Positions 1 through 7,544 are shown, counted from the stretch's first letter. The stretch: 48,741 bases of DNA from an uncultured Oscillibacter sp. (GCA_905200545.1 CAJKKQ010000021.1:1-48741); one strand, 5' to 3'. Program-made: numbers and translations. Notes: a model not told the origin generated them from the sequence alone.

Positions 1-1060
1 GGTTCATGAACTTGGCCAGCAGCACGCCGCCGGCGGTGCCGAAGCCGAAGGCCACGATGCCCATGGCCAGAATTGCCAGGGTCCGGGGGCTGAGGAAGGT
101 GGTGCCGGTGGCGGTGGCGCCCACGGAGACCCCCAGAAAGATGGTGACGATATTGACCAGTTCATTTTGCACCGTCTTGCTGAGCCGCTCGGTAACGCCG
201 CACTCCCGGAAGAGGTTGCCCAGCATCAAGCAGGCAATGAGCGGCGCGGCAGAGGGGACCAGCAGTGCAACAAAGACCGTCACCAAGATGGGAAAGACGA
301 TCTTCTCCCGCTTGGAGACTTCCCGCAGGGGCTTCATGACGATCTTGCGCTCTTCCTCCGTGGTGAGGAGCTTCATAATGGGGGGCTGGATCACCGGCAC
401 CAGAGCCATGTAGGAGTATGCCGATACCGCGATGGGGCCCAGCAGGGCCGGGGCCAGCATGACGGTAACGAAAATGGCGGTAGGACCGTCGGCACCGCCG
501 ATGATGCCGATGGAGGAGGCCTCCGGGCCGGTAAAGCCCAGCAGGCGGCAGCCTACGTAGGTCATGAAAATGCCCAGCTGTGCGGCGGCCCCCAGCAGCA
601 AGCTCTTGGGGTTGGCGATGAGAGGGCCGAAATCCGTCATGGCGCCCACACCCATGAAGATCAGGCAGGGATAGATGCCCAGCTTCACGCCCAGATACAA
701 TACGTCAATGAGCCCCACGGAGATGGTCTGCCCTACTGTGACGGTGGCGAGTACCGCGTCTGAAACACCCTCTGCCGCAAGGCCGTCCAGAAAGGCCTGG
801 GTAATTTCAGCGCCGCCGAAGAGATCCCAGTGGATATGCCCCCCGGCAAAGAGAATCTCGTGGTACATCTCCGCCCCCGGCAGGTTGGTCAAGAGCATGC
901 CGAAGGCGATGGGAACCAGCAGCAGCGGTTCGAACTTCTTCACGATACCCAGGTACAGCAGTACGCAGGAAATACCGATCATAATGAGACATTTCCAGTT
1001 GCCCTCCTGGGTGAATTGGTAAAAGCCTGTACTGTTGATAAAATTCAGGATCGCTTCCAT
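1..1060 (-). CDS. Na+-translocating decarboxylase beta subunit (OadB/GcdB/MmdB), partial
   Basis: Integral membrane subunit that decarboxylates carboxybiotin and couples this to Na+ export. Reading starts at the ATG complementing 1058-1060, with a GGAGG box just upstream, and runs off the left edge after about 353 residues; the family is about 375-430, so only the C-terminal end is missing. Many hydrophobic segments are visible, and the family hallmark GGADGPTAIF lies roughly in the middle. It is the third gene of an operon with the gamma subunit and the biotin carrier. The substrate (oxaloacetate, methylmalonyl-CoA or glutaconyl-CoA) cannot be told because the carboxyltransferase alpha subunit is not in the window. 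Confidence 0.93.
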   Translation of the reverse strand, partial: MEAILNFINSTGFYQFTQEGNWKCLIMIGISCVLLYLGIVKKFEPLLLVPIAFGMLLTNLPGAEMYHEILFAGGHIHWDLFGGAEITQAFLDGLAAEGVSDAVLATVTVGQTISVGLIDVLYLGVKLGIYPCLIFMGVGAMTDFGPLIANPKSLLLGAAAQLGIFMTYVGCRLLGFTGPEASSIGIIGGADGPTAIFVTVMLAPALLGPIAVSAYSYMALVPVIQPPIMKLLTTEEERKIVMKPLREVSKREKIVFPILVTVFVALLVPSAAPLIACLMLGNLFRECGVTERLSKTVQNELVNIVTIFLGVSVGATATGTTFLSPRTLAILAMGIVAFGFGTAGGVLLAKFMN

Positions 1061-1076
1061 ACCGCCCTCCAGTCTG

Positions 1077-1415
1077 TCACTGGATGACGCACAGCACCGT
1101 GCCGGACTCCACCGACGCACCCTTGGCGGCGCTGACGGATATTACCCGGCCGTCCCGGGGACACATGATCTCGTTTTCCATCTTCATGGCCTCCAGGATC
1201 ATCAAAACCTGTCCCCGCTTTACCGGATCTCCCGGGGTAATGCTGACAGACAGGATGGTTCCCGGCATGGGGGCCGTTACCGTTTCACCGCCGGTAGGGG
1301 CGGAAGCAGCGGGGGCGGCTGTGGCAGCAGCCGCGGACGCCGGGGCGGATCCCGTCAGTTCCTCCAGTTCGATCTCATAGGGGACACCATTGACCGTGAC
1401 TTTGTACTTTTTCAT
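1077..1415 (-). CDS. Biotin carboxyl carrier protein of Na+-pump decarboxylase
   Basis: 112-residue biotin carrier (GcdC/MmdC type) that shuttles carboxybiotin between the cytoplasmic carboxyltransferase and the membrane beta subunit. The N-terminus ([10 protein letters not shown]) is followed by an Ala/Pro/Thr-rich flexible linker (about residues 28-45) and a biotinyl domain with the canonical EAMKMEN site, whose Lys is biotinylated. The start at 1415 was chosen over an upstream in-frame extension because the N-terminus matches the family and an AGAAAGG-type ribosome site precedes it. Only 16 nt separate it from the beta-subunit gene. Confidence 0.93.
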   Translation of the reverse strand: MKKYKVTVNGVPYEIELEELTGSAPASAAAATAAPAASAPTGGETVTAPMPGTILSVSITPGDPVKRGQVLMILEAMKMENEIMCPRDGRVISVSAAKGASVESGTVLCVIQ

Positions 1416-1447
1416 TGACCTTTCTCCAATCCCTTCCTGGTTTCCAG

Positions 1448-1708
1448 TTACAGCCGCTTGATAGAGCGGATGCGGATGCCGGTGACGTCCGTCCCCAGAT
1501 CTTCCGCAATGGCGGCGGAAATGGCGGCTACCATCTCCGGTCGGATGGGTTCCGGCGGCGGGGCCTGTGGGCTCCGGCAGGCGGCAGGGGCCGTTTTCCC
1601 TTTGCCGCATATCACGCTCATTAGTTTCGTCAGACCGATCAGACAGACCAGACCGAAGAACACCGTTCCCATACCCATCACGCATACAAATGCGCTGCTG
1701 TAGTCCAT
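1448..1708 (-). CDS. Decarboxylase gamma subunit, OadG family
   Basis: 86-residue small subunit with one N-terminal membrane helix (about residues 8-30), a Pro-rich linker and a short C-terminal tail. This is the usual plan of OadG/MmdD, which anchors the carboxyltransferase subunit to the membrane pump. It is the first gene of the operon here, with a good promoter upstream (1737-1764). In many relatives the alpha-subunit gene comes first; here none precedes gamma, so alpha must lie beyond the left edge or elsewhere. Confidence 0.85.
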   Translation of the reverse strand: MDYSSAFVCVMGMGTVFFGLVCLIGLTKLMSVICGKGKTAPAACRSPQAPPPEPIRPEMVAAISAAIAEDLGTDVTGIRIRSIKRL

Positions 1709-1736
1709 AGCTGCCTCCTTTACAAGTTTTAGTTAT

Positions 1737-1764
1737 ATTTTAACATATTTCACCATGAAATCAA
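1737..1764 (-). promoter_or_regulatory. Sigma-A-type promoter of the decarboxylase operon
   Basis: On the minus strand a TTGATT -35 (1759-1764) and TAAAAT -10 (1737-1742) are separated by 16 bp, about 30 nt upstream of the gamma-subunit start, in a locally AT-rich stretch. Confidence 0.55.
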
Positions 1765-1856
1765 CGGAATGTTTGTGTATTATTTTTAACATTCCAGCCG
1801 ACGACGGATATCCACTGTGAAAAAGGGCGAAAATTGAGGAGTTGACCGGTTCAATC

Positions 1857-1885
1857 TTGGCAACCCGCAAGACTTGATGTATGCT
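1857..1885 (+). promoter_or_regulatory. Predicted promoter of sfsA-mntP
   Basis: TTGGCA (1857-1862) and TATGCT (1880-1885) with a 17-bp spacer, about 50 nt before the sfsA start. Confidence 0.45.
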
Positions 1886-1938
1886 ATTCTTTTATCAGAT
1901 ATCACATTGCCGGGGAAATCCCGGAGGAAAGGGGCGCC

Positions 1939-2619
1939 ATGCGATACCGGAATGTCATTGGCGGGTCATTTCTGGACCGGCCCAACCGCTTTATTGCCCA
2001 CGTGGAGACTGCGGCGGGAATCGAGACAGTCCATGTCAAAAATACAGGTAGGTGCCGGGAGCTGCTGGTGCCGGGAGCCACGGTATATCTGGCAAAAGGG
2101 GACAATCCTGCCCGGAAAACAGCATATGATCTCATAGCGGTGGAAAAGGGCAGCCGCCTGATCAATATGGACGCCCAGGCCCCCAACCGGGTGTTTGCGG
2201 AATGGGCCGCTGCCGGCCGCTTCCTGCCGGACACCCGATCCCTTTGGCCGGAGTACCGGTGGGGGGATTCCCGGCTGGACTTCTGCGTGGAGACGGCCCA
2301 TGGAAGGCATCTGGTAGAGGTCAAAGGGGTAACGCTGGAGGAGGACGGTGCTGCCCGCTTTCCGGATGCGCCTACGGAGCGAGGTGTCCGGCACATCCGG
2401 GAGCTGCAGAAGGCTGTGCGTTCCGGGCTTGACGCTACCCTCTTTTTTGTGGTACAAATGAAAGACGTCCGCAGTGTGGCCCCCAATGACGACACCCATC
2501 CCGCCTTCGGTGAGGCTTTGCGGGAGGCGGCGGCTGCAGGAGTGCACGTGTGTGCCTGGGACTGTGATGTGACGCCGGAGAGCCTTGCCATCCGGCGGGA
2601 GGTTCCGGTGATCTTGTGA
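1939..2619 (+). CDS. sfsA: DNA/RNA nuclease SfsA
   Basis: 226 residues, normal length for SfsA, named for sugar fermentation stimulation and now classed as a nuclease-like nucleic-acid-binding protein. The N-terminal OB-like part contains the family pattern (R-N-R-F-x-A, HVKNTGRCREL) and the C-terminal restriction-enzyme-like part contains DFCVE...LVEVKGVTLEEDG, with the D-x-E-V-K catalytic-type residues at about 115-133. The ATG at 1939 follows a GGAGGAAAGGGG region. mntP starts 20 nt downstream, so the two are probably co-transcribed; the pairing looks incidental in function. Confidence 0.92.
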   Translation: MRYRNVIGGSFLDRPNRFIAHVETAAGIETVHVKNTGRCRELLVPGATVYLAKGDNPARKTAYDLIAVEKGSRLINMDAQAPNRVFAEWAAAGRFLPDTRSLWPEYRWGDSRLDFCVETAHGRHLVEVKGVTLEEDGAARFPDAPTERGVRHIRELQKAVRSGLDATLFFVVQMKDVRSVAPNDDTHPAFGEALREAAAAGVHVCAWDCDVTPESLAIRREVPVIL

Positions 2620-2638
2620 GAGGAAATCAGGGGAGTAT

Positions 2639-3217
2639 ATGGGAATTTTGGAATTGCTGCTCATTGGTGTGAGCTTGTCTATGGACGCCTTTGCGGTGTC
2701 GCTGTGTCAGGGATTGAGCATGCCGCGGCTCAACTGGCGGCACGCTTCCGTCATTGCGCTGTTTTTCGGCGGCTTTCAGGCTCTGATGCCTGTGATCGGC
2801 TGGCTGCTGGGATCTCAGTTTGCCGGATACATCCAGAGTTTTGACCATTGGGTGGCGTTTTTCCTGCTGCTGATCATCGGCGGAAATATGGTGCGGGAGG
2901 CGTTTGCACCGGAGGAGGAAGCAGAGGACGGCTGTTCCGCCGGAGAGCATCTGGATCTCAAGCGCCTTTTTCTCATGGCGATTGCTACCAGTATCGATGC
3001 TCTGGCCATCGGTGTCACCTTCGCGTTTTTGGAAGTGGTAATTCTGGAGGCCGCTGCTGTGATCGGTGTGACCACCTTTGTGATTTCCCTGCTGGGGGTA
3101 GCTATCGGCAATTACTTCGGCACCCGCTATCAAAAGCGGGCGGAGATTACCGGCGGTGTGATTTTGATTTTGTTGGGAGCCAAGATTTTACTGGAACATC
3201 TGGGGATCCTGGGATAA
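2639..3217 (+). CDS. mntP: Manganese efflux pump MntP
   Basis: 192-residue inner-membrane protein with six hydrophobic helices. Both DUF204 repeat signatures are visible: an N-terminal SLSMDAFAVS with the key Asp, and the matching TSIDALAIGV in the second half (about residues 118-128). It exports Mn2+ to avoid toxicity. The start follows a GGGGAG box. In many bacteria mntP is preceded by the yybP-ykoY Mn2+ riboswitch; the 20-nt gap to sfsA leaves no room for one here. A strong hairpin terminator follows the stop. Confidence 0.93.
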   Translation: MGILELLLIGVSLSMDAFAVSLCQGLSMPRLNWRHASVIALFFGGFQALMPVIGWLLGSQFAGYIQSFDHWVAFFLLLIIGGNMVREAFAPEEEAEDGCSAGEHLDLKRLFLMAIATSIDALAIGVTFAFLEVVILEAAAVIGVTTFVISLLGVAIGNYFGTRYQKRAEITGGVILILLGAKILLEHLGILG

Positions 3218-3224
3218 AAAGAAG

Positions 3225-3258
3225 CGCCCCGTGTCCGGATGGACACGGGGCGTTATTC
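3225..3258. terminator. Bidirectional terminator between mntP and the Cys-rich gene
   Basis: Perfect 12-bp stem (3225-3236 with 3241-3252), loop GGAT, with T-rich sequence after it on the plus strand and an A-rich run before it that serves the minus strand. It can end both convergent transcripts. Confidence 0.85.
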
Positions 3259-3268
3259 TTATGCACGC

Positions 3269-3424
3269 TCAGCAGCAGGGGTTGGGATTGCAGCCGCAGC
3301 CGTTGTTGTTGCCGCAGCCACAGCCGCAGCCGTTGGAGCTGCCGCTGCCGCAGCAGCACCACAGAACGATCAGCAGAATGATGATCCAGCAGCAGTTGCC
3401 TCCACCAAAACCGTTATTGCACAT
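3269..3424 (-). CDS. 51-residue Cys/Gly/Asn-rich small membrane protein
   Basis: Short gene starting at ATG 3424 with a textbook AGGAGG 8 nt upstream. The 51 residues contain 13 Cys, an N-terminal Gly-rich stretch, a hydrophobic WIIILLIVLW segment (residues 13-22) flanked by CC and CCC, then alternating Gly-Cys and Asn repeats and a CC end. It resembles the tiny proteins labelled 'chorion class high-cysteine protein' in Clostridia; that name reflects composition only and the function is unknown. Metal or thiol binding at the membrane is possible. Codons are in good order and a terminator follows, so I consider it real. Confidence 0.6.
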   Translation of the reverse strand: MCNNGFGGGNCCWIIILLIVLWCCCGSGSSNGCGCGCGNNNGCGCNPNPCC

Positions 3425-3514
3425 ACCGGAACCTCCTAAGATATCGTAGGCCGGCCCGACCGGCCTCAGTCCATAGTATGCAACAGGGGGGAGGTGGTGA
3501 CAGAAGGGAGGCTC

Positions 3515-4606
3515 TTATTTCCGGCCGCTGGTTACCAGGGACTGAGCAGCGGTCCATTCCTGCCGGGTGAACACGCCCTTATTCAGAAGAACGCTGCCCA
3601 AAGTGCCGCTGCCGTCGGATACCATGGCGTCCAGGGCATAATAGGAGACATAGACCAGATCCGCCCGCAGGAAAGTGCCGCTGCGCAGGGAAGCGGCCTC
3701 GTTGGAGTTGAGGACGCCGCTGGCGCAGGCACGATCCAGAGTGTCAGACAGATTGGTGTTGCCGGAGGAGCTGTATCCCAGGGCCCGCAGCATGAACTCC
3801 ACATACTGGTTGGCCGTGATCCCCAAAGAGGGCTGGAAGGTGGTAGCGGTATAGCCGTTGGTGTATCCCTTTTCATAGGCGTAGCCCACATACTGGGTGG
3901 CCTGGGTGCCGGGAGTGATATCGGTAAAGGGAGTGGTGCCGGACCAGGCCAGCGCGGCATTTTCCTCCCCCAGAACCCGGATGAACATAATAAGGGCCTG
4001 AAGACGGGTGGGGGAAACCTCCAGATCATAGCCGCTGCCGTAGCCGGTAAAGCTGCCCTGGAAGAGATGGATGGTCTTCAGAGCAGAGGCGATGGCATTG
4101 TAGTCCGTAGCGCTGGAATAGGTAAAGGAATAGGGACCCTGATAATCCAGTACCGCGGTTTTGGAGGTGACCGCAAACTGGGCGGTGGTATCCTCCGCTA
4201 CCATATAGCGGTGGTTTGCCGCCAATGCCGTGCCGCTGGAGACAGCGGTACCAGTGGTGACGTCGATTACAGCGCCGGAGGCGAAGGTCACATGGGCGCT
4301 GCCCGCCAGGAGCAGAACGTTGGTTCCAGTGGTTCCAACCAGCACATCGCCCTGCTTGAGCCGTGTTTCTGCCCAAGTGGAAGCGGAGGCGGAGGAGAGA
4401 TCTCCGCTGGAGAGCTGCTCCAGAAGCTGCTGATCCGATGCGTTCAGCTTTTGATCCACCTGGTTATTTACCGTATCGGTAAACGTGCCGGTCAAATGAG
4501 AAAGCGAAACCAGAGGATCGCCGGAACTTCCGCCAGCGGCCAGCGCCAGCATCAGCGTTGCGGAAATCGCCAGGCAGGCGGCGAGAAGAACGGTGAATTT
4601 CTTCAT
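3515..4606 (-). CDS. Secreted S-layer-homology (SLH) domain protein
   Basis: 363 residues with a signal peptide (MKKFTVLLAACLAISATLMLALAAG). A Ser/Thr-rich middle (about 100-180) carries repeated G-T-x-V-T turns. SLH-like motifs follow in the C-terminal half: ALIMFIRVLGEENAAL...PFTDITP...YVGYAYEKGYTNGY, then QYVEFMLRALGYSS, then a third weaker copy. SLH domains bind pyruvylated secondary wall polymers and hold proteins on the cell surface. It lies 43 nt downstream of rex on the same strand and could be read from the rex promoter. A GGCCGG hairpin (3448-3466) follows it without a good T tract. Confidence 0.8.
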   Translation of the reverse strand: MKKFTVLLAACLAISATLMLALAAGGSSGDPLVSLSHLTGTFTDTVNNQVDQKLNASDQQLLEQLSSGDLSSASASTWAETRLKQGDVLVGTTGTNVLLLAGSAHVTFASGAVIDVTTGTAVSSGTALAANHRYMVAEDTTAQFAVTSKTAVLDYQGPYSFTYSSATDYNAIASALKTIHLFQGSFTGYGSGYDLEVSPTRLQALIMFIRVLGEENAALAWSGTTPFTDITPGTQATQYVGYAYEKGYTNGYTATTFQPSLGITANQYVEFMLRALGYSSSGNTNLSDTLDRACASGVLNSNEAASLRSGTFLRADLVYVSYYALDAMVSDGSGTLGSVLLNKGVFTRQEWTAAQSLVTSGRK

Positions 4607-4649
4607 GAAAATGATGTATCCTTTCGTCTTTCCGATCCAGCAGCCGGGA

Positions 4650-5279
4650 TCAGCGGTTGGCGATGCGGTAACTGAGGGTCAGGAGGCTGTCTGCAAAGTG
4701 GATATTCTCAAATTTTACATCGGGGTAGGGACTGGAGAGTTCCACGTTTGTAAAGTTCCAGAAGCCTTTCACCCCCAGGCTCATCAGGCGGTTTGCGGTA
4801 TCCTGAGCCACAGATTGCGGGATGGTGAGCACAACCACATCCACTGTGTGGGTGTGGATATAGTCATCTAAATCATTGAGGGACAGGATGGGGACGTGGT
4901 TGACGGTAGACCCTACCACTGCAGGGGAAACATCAAAGGCCGCATCCACAGAAAATCCGGTGGAAGCGAAGGGAAAGTTTTGCAGCAGCGCATGGCCCAG
5001 ATTACCCACGCCGATCATGATGAGGTGATGATCGTTGTCCACGCCCAAGATATGGCCGATCTCCGAGCGCAATTCTTCAACGTTGTACCCATATCCCTGC
5101 TGTCCGAACTCTCCAAAGCAGCTGAAGTCCTGTCGGATCTGGGAAGCGGTGATATTCATTTCCTGCCCCAACGAGTGGGAGGAGATCCGAACGACACCCC
5201 GGCGGCAAAGATCGGTCAACTGGCGGTAATAGCGGGGCAGCCGCCGAATGACGGCGTCTGAAATATTCTCCTTTTTCAA
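4650..5279 (-). CDS. rex: Redox-sensing transcriptional repressor Rex
   Basis: 209-residue NADH/NAD+-sensing repressor. The N-terminal winged helix (about residues 1-78) includes ITASQIRQDFSCFGEFGQQGYGY, the recognition region of Rex. The Rossmann domain carries GVGNLGHALL, and the C-terminal swapped helix ends in SLLTLSYRIANR. The start codon is TTG at 5279, with GGAGGG 7 nt upstream; no ATG fits the conserved N-terminus (KKENISDAVIRRLPRYYR). Two Rex-like operators overlap its promoter, so autoregulation is likely. Rex usually controls fermentation and NADH-recycling genes. Confidence 0.96.
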   Translation of the reverse strand: MKKENISDAVIRRLPRYYRQLTDLCRRGVVRISSHSLGQEMNITASQIRQDFSCFGEFGQQGYGYNVEELRSEIGHILGVDNDHHLIMIGVGNLGHALLQNFPFASTGFSVDAAFDVSPAVVGSTVNHVPILSLNDLDDYIHTHTVDVVVLTIPQSVAQDTANRLMSLGVKGFWNFTNVELSSPYPDVKFENIHFADSLLTLSYRIANR

Positions 5280-5305
5280 TGCAATTCCCTCCGAATCTTA
5301 GGGTC

Positions 5306-5323
5306 TTGTTAAAATATTCTCAA
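5306..5323. promoter_or_regulatory. Candidate Rex operator 1
   Basis: The 18-bp site TTGTTAA-AATA-TTCTCAA matches the Rex consensus TTGTTAA-N4-TTAACAA with two changes in the right half. It lies just downstream of the predicted rex start of transcription. Confidence 0.55.
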
Positions 5324-5328
5324 AAGTT

Positions 5329-5357
5329 AGTTTAGCCCATTCCACCTTAATTGTCAA
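5329..5357 (-). promoter_or_regulatory. rex promoter
   Basis: On the minus strand TTGACA (5352-5357) and TAAACT (5329-5334) with a 17-bp spacer; the -35 box lies inside Rex operator 2. Confidence 0.65.
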
Positions 5358-5369
5358 ATTTTTTAACAA
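5351..5369. promoter_or_regulatory. Candidate Rex operator 2
   Basis: TTGTCAA and TTAACAA half-sites separated by 5 bp (consensus spacing 4) and overlapping the -35 box of rex. Confidence 0.45.
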
Positions 5370-5403
5370 TCTTTTTTGACACAAAAAAATTTCCTCAAAA
5401 AGC

Positions 5404-5432
5404 TTTACAAATTCGAAAAAGATTGCTATACT
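5404..5432 (+). promoter_or_regulatory. Promoter of the tRNA-Arg locus
   Basis: TTTACA (5404-5409) and TATACT (5427-5432) with a 17-bp spacer, followed within 10 nt by a GC-rich start region. It is divergent from rex and faces the orphan tRNA half at 5464. Confidence 0.65.
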
Positions 5433-5463
5433 ATTAAGCACGCGTGGATGACACGTTTTACAT

Positions 5464-5502
5464 GCGCCCGTAGCTCAGTTGGATAGAGTGACAGACTCCG
5501 AC
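5464..5502 (+). pseudogene. Orphan 5' half of tRNA-Arg(CCG)
   Basis: 39 nt identical to the 5' part (acceptor strand, D arm, anticodon loop through CTCCGAC) of the intact tRNA-Arg at 5645. After 5502 the sequence diverges and cannot form an anticodon stem, T arm or acceptor stem. It is next to the locus promoter, so this is probably the original tRNA position, interrupted in the anticodon loop. The following 142 bp (5503-5644) contain a GACTACTATTTGAC motif that recurs near the right end of the element (21563). Confidence 0.8.
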
Positions 5503-5644
5503 ATTTCCGGCGGTTCCAGTTGAGATACAGCGCAAAGCCCTGTGGTCACTGGGATCGCGGCTGGGAAGCCAAGGGAAAGCGACGCCGTTGACTACTATTT
5601 GACCACTGTTTCCCCGCAACCGCAAATCCCCCGCAAGTGAATAT

Positions 5645-5721
5645 GCGCCCGTAGCTCAGTTGGATAGAGTGACAGACTCCGACTCTGTAGGCCACTGGTT
5701 CGAATCCAGCCGGGCGTACCA
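5645..5721 (+). tRNA. tRNA-Arg (anticodon CCG)
   Basis: Complete 77-nt cloverleaf with encoded CCA. The acceptor stem is GCGCCCG/CGGGCGT (terminal G-U), the D stem GCTC/GAGT, the anticodon stem ACAGA/TCTGT with loop CTCCGAC (anticodon CCG), and the T loop TTCGAAT. It is followed at once by its own terminator. No promoter is seen directly upstream; transcription probably enters from 5404 through the orphan half. Confidence 0.95.
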
Positions 5722-5722
5722 A
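5675..5722 (+). repeat. Left attachment repeat (attL)
   Basis: 48 nt from the anticodon stem-loop to just past CCA, repeated at 21705-21752 with one mismatch (C at 5685, G at 21715). This is the pattern left by integration into a tRNA anticodon-loop site, with the 3' part duplicated. Confidence 0.88.
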
Positions 5723-5758
5723 CAAAAGGCACTTGCTTTTGCAAGTGCCTTTTGTTTT
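5722..5758 (+). terminator. Terminator of the intact tRNA-Arg
   Basis: 15-bp perfect stem (5722-5736 with 5741-5755), TTTT loop and a following T run. Confidence 0.85.
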
Positions 5759-5782
5759 CATTTAGGCAAAGGAGGTATTGGC

Positions 5783-6388
5783 ATGGCGCTGGAGAATAAA
5801 CTGGGACTTACATCCTCTGCCGACCTTGCCCGCGAGGAGGAGCGGATCAGCAAAAAGAGAGCGGTCGCGCTGTTTGAGAAGGGCCTGCTGGATCAGCTGG
5901 AGGCTGGTACCTTTGCCTCTCTGCAGTTTATCCATAAGTACCTCTTTGGGGAGATCTACGACTTTGCCGGCGAGCTTCGTACCGTCAACATCGCCAAGGG
6001 CAATTTCCGGTTTGCTGCGGTGATGTACCTGGAAGCGGCCCTCTCCAATATTGAAAAGCTGCCGCAGTCCACCTTTGATGAGATCATCGAGAAGTATGTG
6101 GAGATGAACATCGCCCACCCCTTCCGGGAAGGCAACGGGCGCAGCACCCGCATCTGGCTGGATCTGTTGCTGAAAGCAGAGCTTCATCAGGTGGTCGACT
6201 GGAGCCGCGTGGATAAAGAGGATTATCTGCTGGCCATGGAACGCAGTCCGATCCGGGATACGGAGATCAAACACATCCTGAAAAACGCACTTACGAACGA
6301 GATCGACAGCCGGGACGTCTATATGAAAGGCATCGACCACAGTTACTACTATGAGGGCTATACGGCCTTCAAGGCTGAGGAACTGTGA
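5783..6388 (+). CDS. Fic-family AMP transferase, class III (self-inhibited)
   Basis: 201 residues. The catalytic loop HPFREGNGR (112-120) is the complete Fic motif, with the His base and both glycines of the anion-binding loop present. The flap region before it is intact. The last helix contains SYYYEG (187-192), matching the S/T-x-x-x-E-G/N inhibitory motif, whose Glu blocks ATP binding. A C-terminal position defines class III Fic proteins, which need no separate antitoxin. The start at 5783 follows AAAGGAGG. It is the first gene inside attL and may act as a stress or addiction factor; the target protein is unknown. Confidence 0.88.
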   Translation: MALENKLGLTSSADLAREEERISKKRAVALFEKGLLDQLEAGTFASLQFIHKYLFGEIYDFAGELRTVNIAKGNFRFAAVMYLEAALSNIEKLPQSTFDEIIEKYVEMNIAHPFREGNGRSTRIWLDLLLKAELHQVVDWSRVDKEDYLLAMERSPIRDTEIKHILKNALTNEIDSRDVYMKGIDHSYYYEGYTAFKAEEL

Positions 6389-6413
6389 ACATCTCATGTT
6401 ACAGCAAAAAAAG

Positions 6414-6443
6414 AGGCAGGAACCAATTCGGTTCCTGTCTTTT
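6414..6443 (+). terminator. Terminator after fic
   Basis: Stem of about 11 bp (CAGGAACC/GGTTCCTG core plus flanking pairs), loop AATTC and a TTTT tail. Confidence 0.75.
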
Positions 6444-6466
6444 GATTATTCCGACAACAGTTTCTT

Positions 6467-6625
6467 TCATGTGGGCGGTGCAGTGACATCCAGCGTTCCT
6501 TTTCGTACCGATGAACCGGAAGGGTTTCCTGCGGTTGCTACGGCGGCCGCCTGTTTGTTCTTATCGAACGCATGGGTATAGATGTCCAGCGTGGTGGAGG
6601 GCGGGTTGCTATGCTTCTGATTTTT
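6467..6625 (-). pseudogene. C-terminal remnant of a tyrosine integrase
   Basis: The minus-strand translation contains STTLDIYTHAFDKNKQAA, the catalytic-Tyr segment that also ends the intact integrase at 12799. About 60 bp (6545-6604) nearly match 12832-12891, but the flanks differ: the remnant has its own 25-residue tail. No catalytic Arg, Lys or HxxR region remains upstream. It is therefore a second, eroded integrase and not just a copied fragment of the intact one. Confidence 0.7.
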
Positions 6626-6659
6626 GTGGGGAAACAGAGGGGCAGGCGGAGAGAAATAA

Positions 6660-6688
6660 TTGCATACGGAGAAGCAAAGAGATATACT
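6660..6688 (+). promoter_or_regulatory. Promoter of the gntR-type regulator
   Basis: TTGCAT (6660-6665) and TATACT (6683-6688) with a 17-bp spacer, about 55 nt before the regulator start. Confidence 0.6.
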
Positions 6689-6742
6689 GAGCGGTGGATA
6701 GGGCATGCCTGATTGGCTGGAGATTGGGGGAGGAACACTAGG

Positions 6743-7462
6743 ATGGGACAGCTGTCAAATATTAAAAAACAGGCGCTGACAGAGCGGATCGAAGAGCATT
6801 TGTTTCAGTATATTCTGGATGCCAAGCTGCCGGTGGGAGCGAAATTGCCAAACGAATATCAGTTGGCGGAGCAATTTCATGTGGGCCGAGGGACAATCCG
6901 TGAGGCGGTGAAGCTGCTGGTCTCACGCGGGGTTCTAAGGGTCAAACACGGATCAGGCACATATGTCAGTTCCCTGACACCGCTTCAGGCTAAACCATTG
7001 GGGTTAGATACCATAGAGGATAAGACACAGCTGGCTCTGGATTTGACGGATGTGCGATTGATGCTGGAGCCAACGATTGCTGAGCTAGCTGCTATAAACC
7101 GCAGCGAAGAGGAGACTGCTTTGCTAATAAAGTACAGTGACGCGGTTCGCAGGCGGATTGAGGCCGGGGAGGACTACCTGATGGAGGATATGGCCCTGCA
7201 TGCACATATTGCGGTATGTTCCCACAATATGGTGGTAAAAACCCTGATGCCGATTATTGATGCAGCCGTCATTTCCATAGCCAATATTACCCGGCAGGTT
7301 CTGCTGCAAGCAACGATCGAGACCCATGGACGAATTGTAAATGCAATTCTGGCGCGGGATCCTATGGGTGCCCGGGCAGCAATGACCATGCATTTGGAAA
7401 TGAACCGCCATGTAATCATGCAGGAGCAGGAGAGCAAGCAGAAAGCCCAGCAGAAGACCTAA
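6743..7462 (+). CDS. GntR/FadR-type regulator (FCD domain)
   Basis: 239 residues. The N-terminal winged helix (about 8-75) has LPNEYQLAEQFHVGRGTIREAVKLLVSRGVL, the classic GntR recognition helix, and HGSGTYV. The C-terminal all-helical FCD-type domain (about 85-230) has the expected D/H ligand-binding pattern (LHAHIAV, ETHGRIVNAI). The ATG at 6743 was preferred to an upstream one because GGGGGAGGA precedes it. It stands just before the dehydratase/permease pair and most likely senses their sugar-acid substrate. A terminator follows, so it is a separate unit. Confidence 0.88.
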   Translation: MGQLSNIKKQALTERIEEHLFQYILDAKLPVGAKLPNEYQLAEQFHVGRGTIREAVKLLVSRGVLRVKHGSGTYVSSLTPLQAKPLGLDTIEDKTQLALDLTDVRLMLEPTIAELAAINRSEEETALLIKYSDAVRRRIEAGEDYLMEDMALHAHIAVCSHNMVVKTLMPIIDAAVISIANITRQVLLQATIETHGRIVNAILARDPMGARAAMTMHLEMNRHVIMQEQESKQKAQQKT

Positions 7463-7481
7463 GTCCTGACGCCATCAATAG

Positions 7482-7518
7482 AACGCCGCAAAAACAGTGT
7501 GGTTTTTGCGGCGTTTTT
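7482..7518 (+). terminator. Terminator after the GntR-type gene
   Basis: 14-bp stem (7482-7495 with 7502-7515), 6-nt loop, then TTT. Confidence 0.85.
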
Positions 7519-7544
7519 GCGCCGCTGGAGACCTGGCCCGTCGT

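Noticed and set aside
3494..4675. 393-residue plus-strand frame opposite the SLH protein
   Set aside because: Gly-rich shadow; the minus strand has a signal peptide and SLH motifs.
5546..5761. Minus-strand 71-residue frame with the sequence [12 protein letters not shown]
   Set aside because: It is the antisense of the tRNA-Arg gene, a well-known artefact in annotations; no ribosome site and no independent support.
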